Source of the DNA: an uncultured Clostridia bacterium | GTDB taxonomy: Bacteria > Bacillota > Clostridia > TANB77 > CAG-508 | DNA length: 64,000 nt | Direction of reading: 5' to 3' | NCBI GenBank assembly: GCA_934178475.1 | Contig: CAKPQH010000007.1 | Location: forward strand, 1 to 64,000 | Part shown: positions 32,932 through 40,661 of the stretch, piece after piece | Layout of the letters: each line of letters begins with the position of its first letter | Numbering within the stretch: position 1 is the first letter of the stretch | Position numbers and translations under genes: made by a program | Notes under the pieces: generated by a model | The model's input: the letters and a program-made list of their open reading frames with translations, nothing else | Databases searched by the model: none | What the model was told of the DNA's origin: nothing

Positions 32932-34218
32932 TTATTTTTTAGGTTCAATTTTTTCTTTTCCACCCATGTAAGGTTGAAGAGCTTTAGGAATGCTAATGCT
33001 TCCGTCTTCATTGTAATTACATTCAATCATAGCAATTAAAGCACGAGGGGTTGCTAAAACAGTATTATTTAAAGTGTGAACCAATTTATTTCCATTTTCT
33101 GTTTTATATCTTATACCTAGTCTTCTAGCTTGTGCATCTCCTAAAGTAGAGCATGAACAAACTTCAAAATATTTTTGTTGTCTTGGAGACCATGCTTCAA
33201 TATCACAAGATTTAACTTTTAAATCTGCTAAATCTCCTGAACAACATTCAAGTTGTCTAACAGGAATATCTAAACTTTTAAATAAGTCTACAGATAATTT
33301 CCACATTTTATTGTACCAATTCATAGAATCTTCTGGTTTACAAATAACTATCATTTCTTGTTTCTCAAATTGGTGAACTCTATATAATCCTCTTTCTTCT
33401 AATCCATGAGAACCGATTTCTTTTCTAAAACATGGAGAATAAGAAGTTAGAGTTAAGGGAAGATCAGCTTCATTTAAAATTTGTTCTTTAAATTTACCAA
33501 TCATAGAGTGTTCAGATGTACCAATTAAATATAAGTCTTCACCTTCTATTTTATACATCATAGCTTCCATTTCTTCAAAAGACATAACTCCATTTACAAC
33601 GCTACTTCTAATCATAAAAGGAGGAATGCAGTATGTGAATCCATTATTAATCATATAATCTCTTGCATAAGTAAGCATTGCTTCATGAAGACGAGCGATG
33701 TCACCTATTAAATAATAAAATCCCATTCCACTGGTTCTTCCAGCACTTTCTTTATCAAGACCATTGAATTTATCAATAATATCTGCATGATGAGGAATTT
33801 CATAATTTCTTTTAAAAGGTTCACCAAATTTTTCTACTTCAACATTTTCACTGTCATCTTTACCAATAGGAACAGAAGCATCCATAATATTTGGTATTTT
33901 CATCATTCTTTGTTTAATTTCTTCTGCATATTCATCTTCTAATATTTCATTTTTTTCAAGTTCAGAATTAATTTCATTAACTTTTAGTTTTATTTCTTCT
34001 GCTTGTGCTTTTTCACCAGATTTCATTAAGCTTCCAATTTGAGCACTTAAAGTTTTTCTTTCATTACGTAAATTATCACCTTTTAATTTGACTTCACGAT
34101 TTTTTTTGTCTAATTCAATTACTTCATCAACTAATATAAGTTTTTGGTCTTGAAATTTCTTTTTTATATTTTCTTTTACTAATTCAGGATTTTCTCTTAA
34201 GAATTTTATATCTATCAT
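32932..34218 (-). CDS. serS: Seryl-tRNA synthetase
   Basis: A class II synthetase that charges tRNA-Ser and tRNA-Sec. The N-terminal arm is a long antiparallel coiled coil (about residues 30-105) that reads the long variable arm of tRNA-Ser. The catalytic domain includes YLIGTSEHSMIG, SPCFRKEIGSHG with GLYRVHQFEKQEM (motif 2), and NNTVLATPRALIAMIE (motif 3). At 428 residues it is standard. ATG 34218 is preferred because AGGAG lies nine bases upstream; TTG 34224 is too close. Confidence 0.95.
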   Translation of the reverse strand: MIDIKFLRENPELVKENIKKKFQDQKLILVDEVIELDKKNREVKLKGDNLRNERKTLSAQIGSLMKSGEKAQAEEIKLKVNEINSELEKNEILEDEYAEEIKQRMMKIPNIMDASVPIGKDDSENVEVEKFGEPFKRNYEIPHHADIIDKFNGLDKESAGRTSGMGFYYLIGDIARLHEAMLTYARDYMINNGFTYCIPPFMIRSSVVNGVMSFEEMEAMMYKIEGEDLYLIGTSEHSMIGKFKEQILNEADLPLTLTSYSPCFRKEIGSHGLEERGLYRVHQFEKQEMIVICKPEDSMNWYNKMWKLSVDLFKSLDIPVRQLECCSGDLADLKVKSCDIEAWSPRQQKYFEVCSCSTLGDAQARRLGIRYKTENGNKLVHTLNNTVLATPRALIAMIECNYNEDGSISIPKALQPYMGGKEKIEPKK

Positions 34219-34250
34219 AAACAAACACTCCTTTGATTTTTAATAGTGCT

Positions 34251-34279
34251 ATTATATAATAAAATTCCTTTAATATCAA
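34251..34279 (-). promoter_or_regulatory. Promoter of serS-ysxC
   Basis: On the minus strand, TTGATA (34279-34274) and TATAAT (34256-34251) with a 17-base spacer. Confidence 0.65.
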
Positions 34280-34297
34280 CAATTAGTGGGAAAAATG

Positions 34298-34326
34298 TTG
34301 ATAAAAATATTAGAATATGTTAAAAT
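34298..34326 (+). promoter_or_regulatory. Promoter of whiA-hemW
   Basis: TTGATA (34298-34303) and TAAAAT (34321-34326) with a 17-base spacer, divergent from the serS promoter. Confidence 0.6.
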
Positions 34327-34346
34327 TTTAGCGTAAAGAAGGTGAA

Positions 34347-35231
34347 ATGATGTCATTTACAGGAGAAGTAAAAGAAGAACTAAGTAAAATTCCAAATTTA
34401 GCAAAAAAAGAAGAAGTTATTCATGAGTTAATTGGATATTTTATAAGTAATAATTTTGTAGAAGAAAAAAATTTATTTAAATATTCTACTGAAAGTGAAT
34501 ATAATATAAATCGTTATGCAAAAATTCTTAGAAATGTAAATATAGAAGATTTTAAAATAGATGTACAATCAAAAGTATATTATATAACATTTAAGAAAAA
34601 AGAATTAAAAGAAGATAAAGTTAAAAATTTAATAGAAGAAATTAATAATTTTGATAAATGTGAATCATTAGATTTTATAAATTTAAAGGCAGTGTTAAGA
34701 GGTGCTTTTTTAGGTTCTGGTTCTATAAACAATCCTGAAAATAATTATCATTTAGAGATTGGATTAAAGAGTGAATTTTATATAGATAAAATTATCAATT
34801 TGGTAAATAAAACAAAAGAAGTTGATATAAAATTAAAAGAAATGGAAGGAAAAATTTATATAAAAAATAGCGAAGAAATATCTAAATTTTTAGCTTTAAT
34901 TGGAGCAACAAAAGCAATGCTTAAATTTGAAGATATAAGAGTACAAAGAGAAATGAGTAATAAAGTTAATAGATTAGTTAATTGTAAGGCAGCAAATTTA
35001 AATAAGACTTTAAATGCATCTATAAACCAAGTAGAAGCAATAAGAAAGTTAAAACAAAATGGTAAGTTTAATAAGTTACCAAATAGCTTGAAAGAAATTG
35101 CAGAATTAAGATTAGAATATCCAGATATGTCTCTTGTGGATTTAGGGAAAAAATTAAAAGAACCACTTGGAAAATCTGGGGTTAATTATAGATTGAAAAA
35201 AATTGAAAAATTAGGTGAAGAATATGAATAA
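34347..35231 (+). CDS. whiA: Sporulation/division regulator WhiA
   Basis: A WhiA-family DNA-binding protein of 294 residues. The N-terminal half is a degenerate LAGLIDADG homing-endonuclease fold (SFTGEVKEELSKI, LKAVLRGAFLGSGSINNPE). The C-terminal half is helix-turn-helix (LPNSLKEIAELRLEYPDMSLVDLGKKL, then GKSGVNYRLKKIEKL). In Streptomyces it drives sporulation and in Bacillus it affects division and chromosome segregation. It usually follows rapZ-yvcK; here it is separated from yvcK by 22 kb. It overlaps hemW by eight bases. ATG 34350 is an alternative start. Confidence 0.92.
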   Translation: MMSFTGEVKEELSKIPNLAKKEEVIHELIGYFISNNFVEEKNLFKYSTESEYNINRYAKILRNVNIEDFKIDVQSKVYYITFKKKELKEDKVKNLIEEINNFDKCESLDFINLKAVLRGAFLGSGSINNPENNYHLEIGLKSEFYIDKIINLVNKTKEVDIKLKEMEGKIYIKNSEEISKFLALIGATKAMLKFEDIRVQREMSNKVNRLVNCKAANLNKTLNASINQVEAIRKLKQNGKFNKLPNSLKEIAELRLEYPDMSLVDLGKKLKEPLGKSGVNYRLKKIEKLGEEYE

Positions 35232-36354
35232 AGAGATAGGAATATATATTCATATTCCTTTTTGTAGGAGAAAATGCTTTTATTGTGATTTTGTATCTTT
35301 TGAAAATGAAGATAAACAAGAAAAGTATATTGAAGCTCTAATAAAAGAAATTGAGTATTGGAAAGAAAAGAATAAAGATAAAAAAATAAAAACAATTTAT
35401 ATTGGGGGAGGAACACCATCTTTTATAAATAGTAAAGATATTATAAAAATAATAAAAAAGTTAGAGCCAACAGAAGAATGTAAAGAGATAACAATTGAAG
35501 TAAATCCAGGAACTGTAAATAAGGAAAAGTTATTAGATTATAAAAATGCAGGAATAAATAGAGTAAGTATAGGACTTCAAAGTACAAAAAATGAATTACT
35601 ACATGAGATAGGAAGAATACATAATTTTGATGAATTTATGAAAACATATTATTTAGTTAAAGAAGTTGGTTTTAAAAATGTAAATGTTGATTTGATGATA
35701 GGACTTCCTAATCAAACATTAAAAGACGTAGAAGATTCATTAGAAGAAATAGTAAAGCTTAATGTAAATCATGTGTCTGTGTATTCTCTTATTATAGAAG
35801 AAGGAACAAAATTATATACTAAAATAAATAATGGTGAGTTAAAATTACCAGAGGAAGAATTAGAAAGAAAAATGTATTGGAAGGTTAAGAGATATTTAGA
35901 AAGCAAAGGATATAAACATTATGAGATTTCTAATTTTGCTAAAGAAGGTTATGAATCAAAACATAATTTTGATTGTTGGAATCAAAAAGAATATAAAGGA
36001 TTTGGATTAGCAGCACACTCATATATTAATGATATACGATTTTCTAATATATGTAATTTAAACAGTTATATAGAAAACATAGAAAAAGGCAATTTTGAAA
36101 AAAACATTGTAATAGAGGAAAGAAAACAAACTAAAGAAGAAAAACAAAAAGAGTATATGTTATTAGGATTAAGAAAAATAGATGGAATTAAAATAACTGA
36201 TTTTGAAAATAAATTTAATGTTTCAATAAATATTTTCAAAAATGAGATAGAAAAATTATTAGATGAAAAATTGATAGTAAAAAATAATGAATGTATTAAA
36301 CTATCAAACAAAGGTATAGATTTAGCAAATATGGTATGGGAAGAGTTTATATAG
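35224..36354 (+). CDS. hemW: Radical SAM heme chaperone HemW
   Basis: The radical SAM Fe-S cysteines are C14, C18 and C21 (PFCRRKCFYCDF). The SAM-binding GGGTPSF, EVNPGT and SIGLQS blocks and the HN..CWN-type motif near 255 (KHNFDCWNQKEYKGFG) are typical of HemW rather than of coproporphyrinogen oxidase HemN. HemW binds heme and is thought to insert it into respiratory proteins. The C-terminal HemN_C domain is present. I chose ATG 35224 with AGGTGA five bases upstream; it overlaps the end of whiA, suggesting translational coupling. Confidence 0.9.
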   Translation: MNKEIGIYIHIPFCRRKCFYCDFVSFENEDKQEKYIEALIKEIEYWKEKNKDKKIKTIYIGGGTPSFINSKDIIKIIKKLEPTEECKEITIEVNPGTVNKEKLLDYKNAGINRVSIGLQSTKNELLHEIGRIHNFDEFMKTYYLVKEVGFKNVNVDLMIGLPNQTLKDVEDSLEEIVKLNVNHVSVYSLIIEEGTKLYTKINNGELKLPEEELERKMYWKVKRYLESKGYKHYEISNFAKEGYESKHNFDCWNQKEYKGFGLAAHSYINDIRFSNICNLNSYIENIEKGNFEKNIVIEERKQTKEEKQKEYMLLGLRKIDGIKITDFENKFNVSINIFKNEIEKLLDEKLIVKNNECIKLSNKGIDLANMVWEEFI

Positions 36355-36370
36355 AAGTTTGATGTTCTAA

Positions 36371-36464
36371 GAGAAAAAAGCAACAATTTAATAAATATGA
36401 GAAATAAGACTAGTTTGTTACTAAAAAGGTAATAGGTTTCTAGTCTTATTTTTGTGTTTTTCTC
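36371..36464 (+). promoter_or_regulatory. Conserved three-helix leader RNA, copy 2
   Basis: Outer helix GAGAAAAA with TTTTTCTC (36371-36378, 36457-36464). Middle helix AAATAAGACTAG with CTAGTCTTATTT (36402-36413, 36440-36451). Inner helix TTGTTAC with GTAATAG (36415-36421, 36429-36435), with loop TAAAAAG. Relative to copy 1, several differences preserve pairing through G-U or lengthen a helix. It lies 113 bases before a pilin-like gene. Confidence 0.6.
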
Positions 36465-36577
36465 AAAAAGAAAGGAGGCGAGAAAATATAAAAAAGTATG
36501 AATAATAATCACTGTAAAATAAATAATAAAAATGATAAATTAAAAATAGTAAAATATAAGGAGGATAAAATAAAAAA

Positions 36578-37522
36578 ATGAAAAACAAACTAAGAAACAA
36601 AAAAGGAATTACATTAATAGCATTAGTAATAACAATAATAGTATTACTAATACTTGCAGGAGTATCAATAACAATGATATCAAGTCAAGATGGAATACTA
36701 GGTAAAGCAACAAATGCAAAAGAAAGTCAAAGAGATGCAACAGAACTAGAAAGAGTAAAATTAGCAGTGCAATCAGCATTGGTAGATGGAGAAGGAACTA
36801 TTGACTTAACAAAAGCGACAGATTCAACAAAAGCAGTAGGATTAGAAAAAGCATTACAAGAAGAATTTAAAAATGACGGTAAACAACCTACTTATGAAGA
36901 AGGAAAAGTAACACTAACAAATGGAGACATATATAATGTAACAACATCTGGAAATGTAGAAAAAGCAATAACATTTAAGAAAAATGGAGAGTTAGCAATA
37001 GGAAGTGAAGTAACAGCATCAAATGGAGAATCATTCTATGTAATAGGATTTTCAGAGGACAATACAAAAGTAAACTTGTTAGCAAAATATAATTTGAAAG
37101 CAGATGGAAGCAGTCAAGATACAACAGGAGAGACTAATCCATGTGCATTTTGCTCAGAAACTGCTTGGAGTGGTGCTAATGTTGTAAGTGGAGATAACTT
37201 GAATAATAAAACAACAATTAGTTCTGAAACAACAAGTGCAGTTGGTAAGGTAGAAGCATATGGTAGTAAATTAGGGGCAGAAAAAGGAAGATTAATGGTA
37301 AAAGAAGAAGCAGATACATTAAAGACAACAGCAAATACAGATATTTTATATGGAAATAAAGATGGAAAAAAATTAAATTATTGGCTTGGATCTGCAAGCG
37401 ACAGTAGCAAAGTATGGCTTATGTATGGCGAGGGTAGCGATTTGAGCAACGATGACTTCAACATTGTCGTCATCTTTGGGGTGCGCCCAGTTTTAGAAGT
37501 CTTAACATCTTCAATCAAATAA
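36578..37522 (+). CDS. Pilin-like protein with GVRPV-type hypervariable C-terminus
   Basis: A 314-residue protein. The basic leader MKNKLRNKKG precedes the prepilin-like helix ITLIALVITIIVLLILAG, again with Ala at mature position 5. A pilin-like helical stalk and small domain (about 35-125) follow, then a C-terminal domain of a different class from the FGE-like targets: AIGSEVTASNGESFYVIGF ... NYWLGSASDSSKVWLMYG ... FGVRPVLEV. This end pattern is common in surface proteins and in known DGR targets of gut Firmicutes. The final segment uses C-ending codons (VR3). AGGAGG lies about 14 bases before ATG, slightly far. The inferred role is surface display of a diversified domain. Confidence 0.8.
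   Translation: MKNKLRNKKGITLIALVITIIVLLILAGVSITMISSQDGILGKATNAKESQRDATELERVKLAVQSALVDGEGTIDLTKATDSTKAVGLEKALQEEFKNDGKQPTYEEGKVTLTNGDIYNVTTSGNVEKAITFKKNGELAIGSEVTASNGESFYVIGFSEDNTKVNLLAKYNLKADGSSQDTTGETNPCAFCSETAWSGANVVSGDNLNNKTTISSETTSAVGKVEAYGSKLGAEKGRLMVKEEADTLKTTANTDILYGNKDGKKLNYWLGSASDSSKVWLMYGEGSDLSNDDFNIVVIFGVRPVLEVLTSSIK
37379..37501 (+). other. VR3: putative DGR variable region
   Basis: From TAT TGG CTT onward the codons AGC, GAC, GGC, AAC, TTC, GTC, ATC and GAT predominate, unlike the A/T-ending codons before and after. GGGGTGCGCCCAG (37478-37490) is an invariant-looking GC-rich end, as expected for an initiation site of mutagenic homology. There is only one copy here, so the substitutions cannot be compared. 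Confidence 0.6.
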
Positions 37523-37715
37523 GCGACGTAAGGAGCTTATAGGATAGGTGCAAATAATAGCACCTGTCGATAAATTTTAGTCTTGCCAAATAACGAAAAG
37601 ATATAGAAAACAATTATTTTTCAAATCAATTAAGATGAAAAATAATTATGAATGTTAGCGAAGATTAGTAAAAATTATTTGAAGGTTTGAGTTACGTGAA
37701 ACCATAATAGATTGG

Positions 37716-37748
37716 ACTCTCTGCAAAATAAGTAGAGAGTTATTTTTT
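37716..37748 (+). terminator. Terminator downstream of VR3
   Basis: ACTCTCT (37716-37722) and AGAGAGT (37734-37740), then TATTTTTT. Confidence 0.75.
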
Positions 37749-37830
37749 AGTGTTGTAAAAATGTTAGAAGAATATTATAAATATAAAAGCATTTCAAAGC
37801 AATTAATAGAAATAAAGAATTTATATAAAA

Positions 37831-37859
37831 TTGAAAATAATAGCTGAATATGGTATAAT
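37831..37859 (+). promoter_or_regulatory. Promoter of the membrane protein gene at 37899
   Basis: TTGAAA (37831-37836) and TATAAT (37854-37859), spacer 17, with an extended -10 TGG. Confidence 0.7.
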
Positions 37860-37898
37860 AGAGATGTATAAAAAATTTTATTTTTGGGGGATTTAAAA

Positions 37899-38291
37899 AT
37901 GAAAAGACGGAATTTAGCAAAACTTATCACTCTCTTAATTATGATAGTTGGAACTATCACAATAATAAAAGTTGCAAACAAGGTAACATGGACTTCATTT
38001 GAACTTATTGGGTATAATTTTGATACACAGTATTATAATGAGGAATATAGAAAAACAGACTCTATGACAGAGAATTATGCTAATCATGTAATGGTCAAAA
38101 GAAATGCAATATATAATTCAGATGAAGCAATTGTTAAATGGTTTGCAAATTTACCAGGAATCATAAAAGTTTTGGGAACAATAATTGCAGTGGCAATGTA
38201 TCCTTTATTTATTTGGTACTGGTTAGGAGTGATATCCATTATTGTAAAGAAAGAGAGAAAAAGAAAAATCCATAGACGGAGAAGTTATTGA
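37899..38291 (+). CDS. Two-pass membrane protein of unknown function
   Basis: A 130-residue protein that I do not recognise. It has a basic N-terminus, a hydrophobic helix (LITLLIMIVGTITIIKV), an extracellular loop of about 60 residues rich in Tyr, Asn and Glu, a second helix (VLGTIIAVAMYPLFIWYWLGVISIIV) and a strongly basic C-terminus (KKERKRKIHRRRSY). By the positive-inside rule both ends are cytoplasmic. GGGGG precedes ATG 37899. It has its own promoter and is followed by a degenerate REP-like palindrome, so it is monocistronic. Confidence 0.65.
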   Translation: MKRRNLAKLITLLIMIVGTITIIKVANKVTWTSFELIGYNFDTQYYNEEYRKTDSMTENYANHVMVKRNAIYNSDEAIVKWFANLPGIIKVLGTIIAVAMYPLFIWYWLGVISIIVKKERKRKIHRRRSY

Positions 38292-38300
38292 TCCGTTTCA

Positions 38301-38347
38301 ATTTGGGGACAGTCCTTTTTTGAAAATATTTTCAAAAAAGGACTGTC
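38301..38347. repeat. REP-like palindrome, copy 4 (right arm truncated)
   Basis: The left part is identical to copy 1 (ATTTGGGGACAGTCC, centre GAAAATATTTTC). The right arm ends at GACTGTC and lacks the closing CCCCAAAT, being followed by TTATTT instead. Confidence 0.8.
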
Positions 38348-38414
38348 TTATTTATATATGTATTTATTTTACTTTATAAAATGGAAAAAAATAAATAAAT
38401 AAATAAAAGAATTC

Positions 38415-38443
38415 TTGAAAAAAACAATATAAATATGTATAAT
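38415..38443 (+). promoter_or_regulatory. Promoter of the gene at 38483
   Basis: TTGAAA (38415-38420) and TATAAT (38438-38443) with a 17-base spacer. Confidence 0.7.
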
Positions 38444-38482
38444 AGGTTTGAATGAAAATAAGTAAATATTTGGAGGCTGTTT

Positions 38483-39178
38483 ATGAAATTAAAATGGGTA
38501 GTATTAGTTGTATTAATAATTATTTTGTGTTTGATGAGTTCTAGTATTGTATATGCATATATTCAGATAATTCAATACAATACAATGGAAATACAAAATG
38601 TGAATGATGAAAGTAATATATATGTATTATTAAGAGACATAGTTTTTTCTGAAATACAGGAAGATTATAAAGAGAACGAAAGAAATTTTGTAGAAACAAT
38701 AGATAAAAAATCTATATTTATTCAACAAAAATATGATAAATTACCAAAAGAATTAGAAAATACTAATCAAATTGTAGAAGTTGATGGAAAAGATTATATT
38801 AAGATTAAAGTAATAAAAGATGTCAAAATTGCTTGGGTATCATCAATGGTTTTAGTTGCAAAAATAGTTAATGATGAAATTGAGGTGATTGATACAAGTA
38901 ATATAGATGCAATTGGTTATAATGACAGTCTTCCAAAAGATTATGGCGGTAATAGAATTAATAGAAAAGCGATGATATATGATGCATCAAAAAATGAACT
39001 TAAAGATATAACAGAAATAAAGGTTAAAGAGGAAAAAGAAAAAATTGAGAGTATTAAAAAAAGAGAAAAATATGAAAGCAAAATAGCTATTGTTAATCTT
39101 ATAATTATTGCAGGAATATTTATTTACATAATATGCAGCAAAAAAGTAAAAATAATAATTAGTAAAAAATCAAAATAA
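38483..39178 (+). CDS. Bitopic/two-pass membrane protein of unknown function
   Basis: A 231-residue protein, unrecognised. An N-terminal hydrophobic helix (VVLVVLIIILCLMSSSIVYAY) could be a signal anchor. The central 150 residues are hydrophilic and probably extracytoplasmic. A second helix (IAIVNLIIIAGIFIYIICS) precedes a basic tail. GGAGG precedes the ATG. It has its own promoter and a hairpin terminator behind it. The layout resembles an extracellular sensor or assembly factor, but no domain is visible to support that. Confidence 0.65.
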   Translation: MKLKWVVLVVLIIILCLMSSSIVYAYIQIIQYNTMEIQNVNDESNIYVLLRDIVFSEIQEDYKENERNFVETIDKKSIFIQQKYDKLPKELENTNQIVEVDGKDYIKIKVIKDVKIAWVSSMVLVAKIVNDEIEVIDTSNIDAIGYNDSLPKDYGGNRINRKAMIYDASKNELKDITEIKVKEEKEKIESIKKREKYESKIAIVNLIIIAGIFIYIICSKKVKIIISKKSK

Positions 39179-39200
39179 AATAATATAAATAAGTTCTAAA

Positions 39201-39255
39201 AAGTTCTAAAATTTTAAGAAAATCAACTTAAATTTTAGAACTTTTAACATTTTAG
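39201..39255 (+). terminator. Terminator between 39178 and murA
   Basis: AAGTTCTAAAATTTTAAG pairs with CTTAAATTTTAGAACTT with a one-base bulge; then TTAACATTTT. Confidence 0.7.
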
Positions 39256-39303
39256 TCTTCAAAAACATAAAATATATCAAAAAAAGTAAAAGGGAGGCAA
39301 AAA

Positions 39304-40554
39304 ATGTCAAGTTACATAATAGAAGGTGGTAAAAAATTAGAAGGAGAGACGTATGTATCTGGATCTAAGAATGCATCTCTTCCAATAATTGCAGCGAGTA
39401 TTTTAAATAAAGGAATTACTAAACTATATAATGTACCGAATATTCATGATGTTCAAATGATGATAGAAATTTTAAAAGAATTAGGATGCAAAGTTAAAAA
39501 ATTAAACAATAAGGTGATTATAGACTCATCAAATGTAAATAAATATGAAATTCCAGAAAATTTAATGAGGGAGATGAGATCATCTGTAATATTGGTTGGA
39601 AGTTTAATAGGTAAATACCATAAAGCAGTTTTTTCATATCCTGGAGGATGTGATATAGGTAGTAGACCAATAGATTTACATCTTAAAGCATTTGAAAAGT
39701 TAGGTATTGAGAAATGTGAAGAATATGGAAAAATAATATGTAATACAGAAAAGATTTTGGGAACAGAAATTAATCTTGATTTTCCAAGCGTTGGAGCAAC
39801 AGAAAATATAATTTTATCGTCTGTATTGGGAGATGGAGAAACTAAAATAATCAATGCTGCTATGGAACCAGAAATTGTTGATTTACAAGAAATGCTTTGT
39901 AGAATGGGAGCAAAAGTAAGTGGAGCAGGAACTAATGTAGTTACAATAACAGGTGTTAAAACATTAAAAAAGGAAGTTAGCTATAATATAATGTCAGATA
40001 GAATTGAAGCAGGAACTATTCTATGTGCAGTTGCAATTACAGGTGGAAGTGTTAAATTAAACAAAGTAAATCCAGAACATATAACTCCAATAGTAGAAAA
40101 GCTAATTGAAATGGGATGTGATATAAAGATTGAAAAGAATACAATAATAATGAATTCGCCAAAAAAACTTAAAGCAACATCAATAAGAACAATGCCATAT
40201 CCAGGATTTCCAACAGATATGCAATCAATTATTGTAGCTCCTTTATGTATAGCATCTGGTACATCAATAGTTACAGAAAATATTTTTGAAAATCGATTTA
40301 AGTATACACAAGAATTAGAGAGAATGGGAGCTAAAATTAATATAGAAGGAAGGACAGCTATTATAAAAGGAGTACGAAAATTATATGGAGCTACAGTAAA
40401 AGCAAATGATTTAAGAGGAGGAGCTAGTTTGGTTTTAGCTGGATTAGTTGCAAAAAGAAAAACTGAAGTAGAAGATATAAAATATGTACTTAGAGGATAT
40501 GAATGTTTAGATTCAAAACTTAATATGTTAGGAGCGAAAATATATAGAAAATAG
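39304..40554 (+). CDS. murA: UDP-N-acetylglucosamine 1-carboxyvinyltransferase MurA
   Basis: MurA catalyses the first committed step of peptidoglycan synthesis, adding enolpyruvate to UDP-GlcNAc. At 416 residues it has C116 in SYPGGCDIGSRPIDLH, the reactive Cys that fosfomycin alkylates. Other blocks are SGSKNASLPIIAASIL, VGATENIIL, MSDRIEAGTIL, FPTDMQ and NDLRGGASLVLAGL. GGGAGG precedes the ATG. Firmicutes often have two murA copies; only one is here, just before spoIIGA. Confidence 0.96.
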   Translation: MSSYIIEGGKKLEGETYVSGSKNASLPIIAASILNKGITKLYNVPNIHDVQMMIEILKELGCKVKKLNNKVIIDSSNVNKYEIPENLMREMRSSVILVGSLIGKYHKAVFSYPGGCDIGSRPIDLHLKAFEKLGIEKCEEYGKIICNTEKILGTEINLDFPSVGATENIILSSVLGDGETKIINAAMEPEIVDLQEMLCRMGAKVSGAGTNVVTITGVKTLKKEVSYNIMSDRIEAGTILCAVAITGGSVKLNKVNPEHITPIVEKLIEMGCDIKIEKNTIIMNSPKKLKATSIRTMPYPGFPTDMQSIIVAPLCIASGTSIVTENIFENRFKYTQELERMGAKINIEGRTAIIKGVRKLYGATVKANDLRGGASLVLAGLVAKRKTEVEDIKYVLRGYECLDSKLNMLGAKIYRK

Positions 40555-40582
40555 AAAGCTTGCACTTAAAGTGTAAGCTTTT
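40555..40582 (+). terminator. Terminator after murA
   Basis: AAAGCTTGCAC and GTGTAAGCTTT pair with one G-T; a short T run follows. Confidence 0.7.
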
Positions 40583-40646
40583 GTCGATTATTTCTTTTTT
40601 TCTACAATAAGAAAAGACAAACTTTTTGGATTTTATATAGTACAAT
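40580..40646 (+). promoter_or_regulatory. Possible Spo0A-type control region of spoIIGA-sigE
   Basis: TTTGTCGAT (40580-40588) matches eight of nine bases of the Spo0A box. AAGACA (40614-40619) and TACAAT (40641-40646) are 21 bases apart, similar to the over-long spacer of the Bacillus spoIIG promoter that Spo0A activates. This is inference from analogy. Confidence 0.35.
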
Positions 40647-40661
40647 AGCAAAGGTGAGAAG

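Larger units (their letters stand above)
37523..37898 (+). other. 376-base region after VR3: hairpins, terminator, promoter
   Basis: It contains a small hairpin GGTGC/GCACC near 37550, a perfect 12-bp hairpin (37612-37623 with 37636-37647), a terminator (37716-37748) and a promoter (37831-37859). The stretch AAATAACGAAAAGATATAG near 37589 resembles one just after leader copy 1 (about 29370). I see no gene. Confidence 0.6.

Noticed and set aside
36498..36581. 27-codon frame overlapping the ATG of the pilin-like gene at 36578
   Set aside because: Lys/Asn-only low complexity, with the nearest Shine-Dalgarno about 20 bases from its ATG. Translational coupling is possible but not supported.
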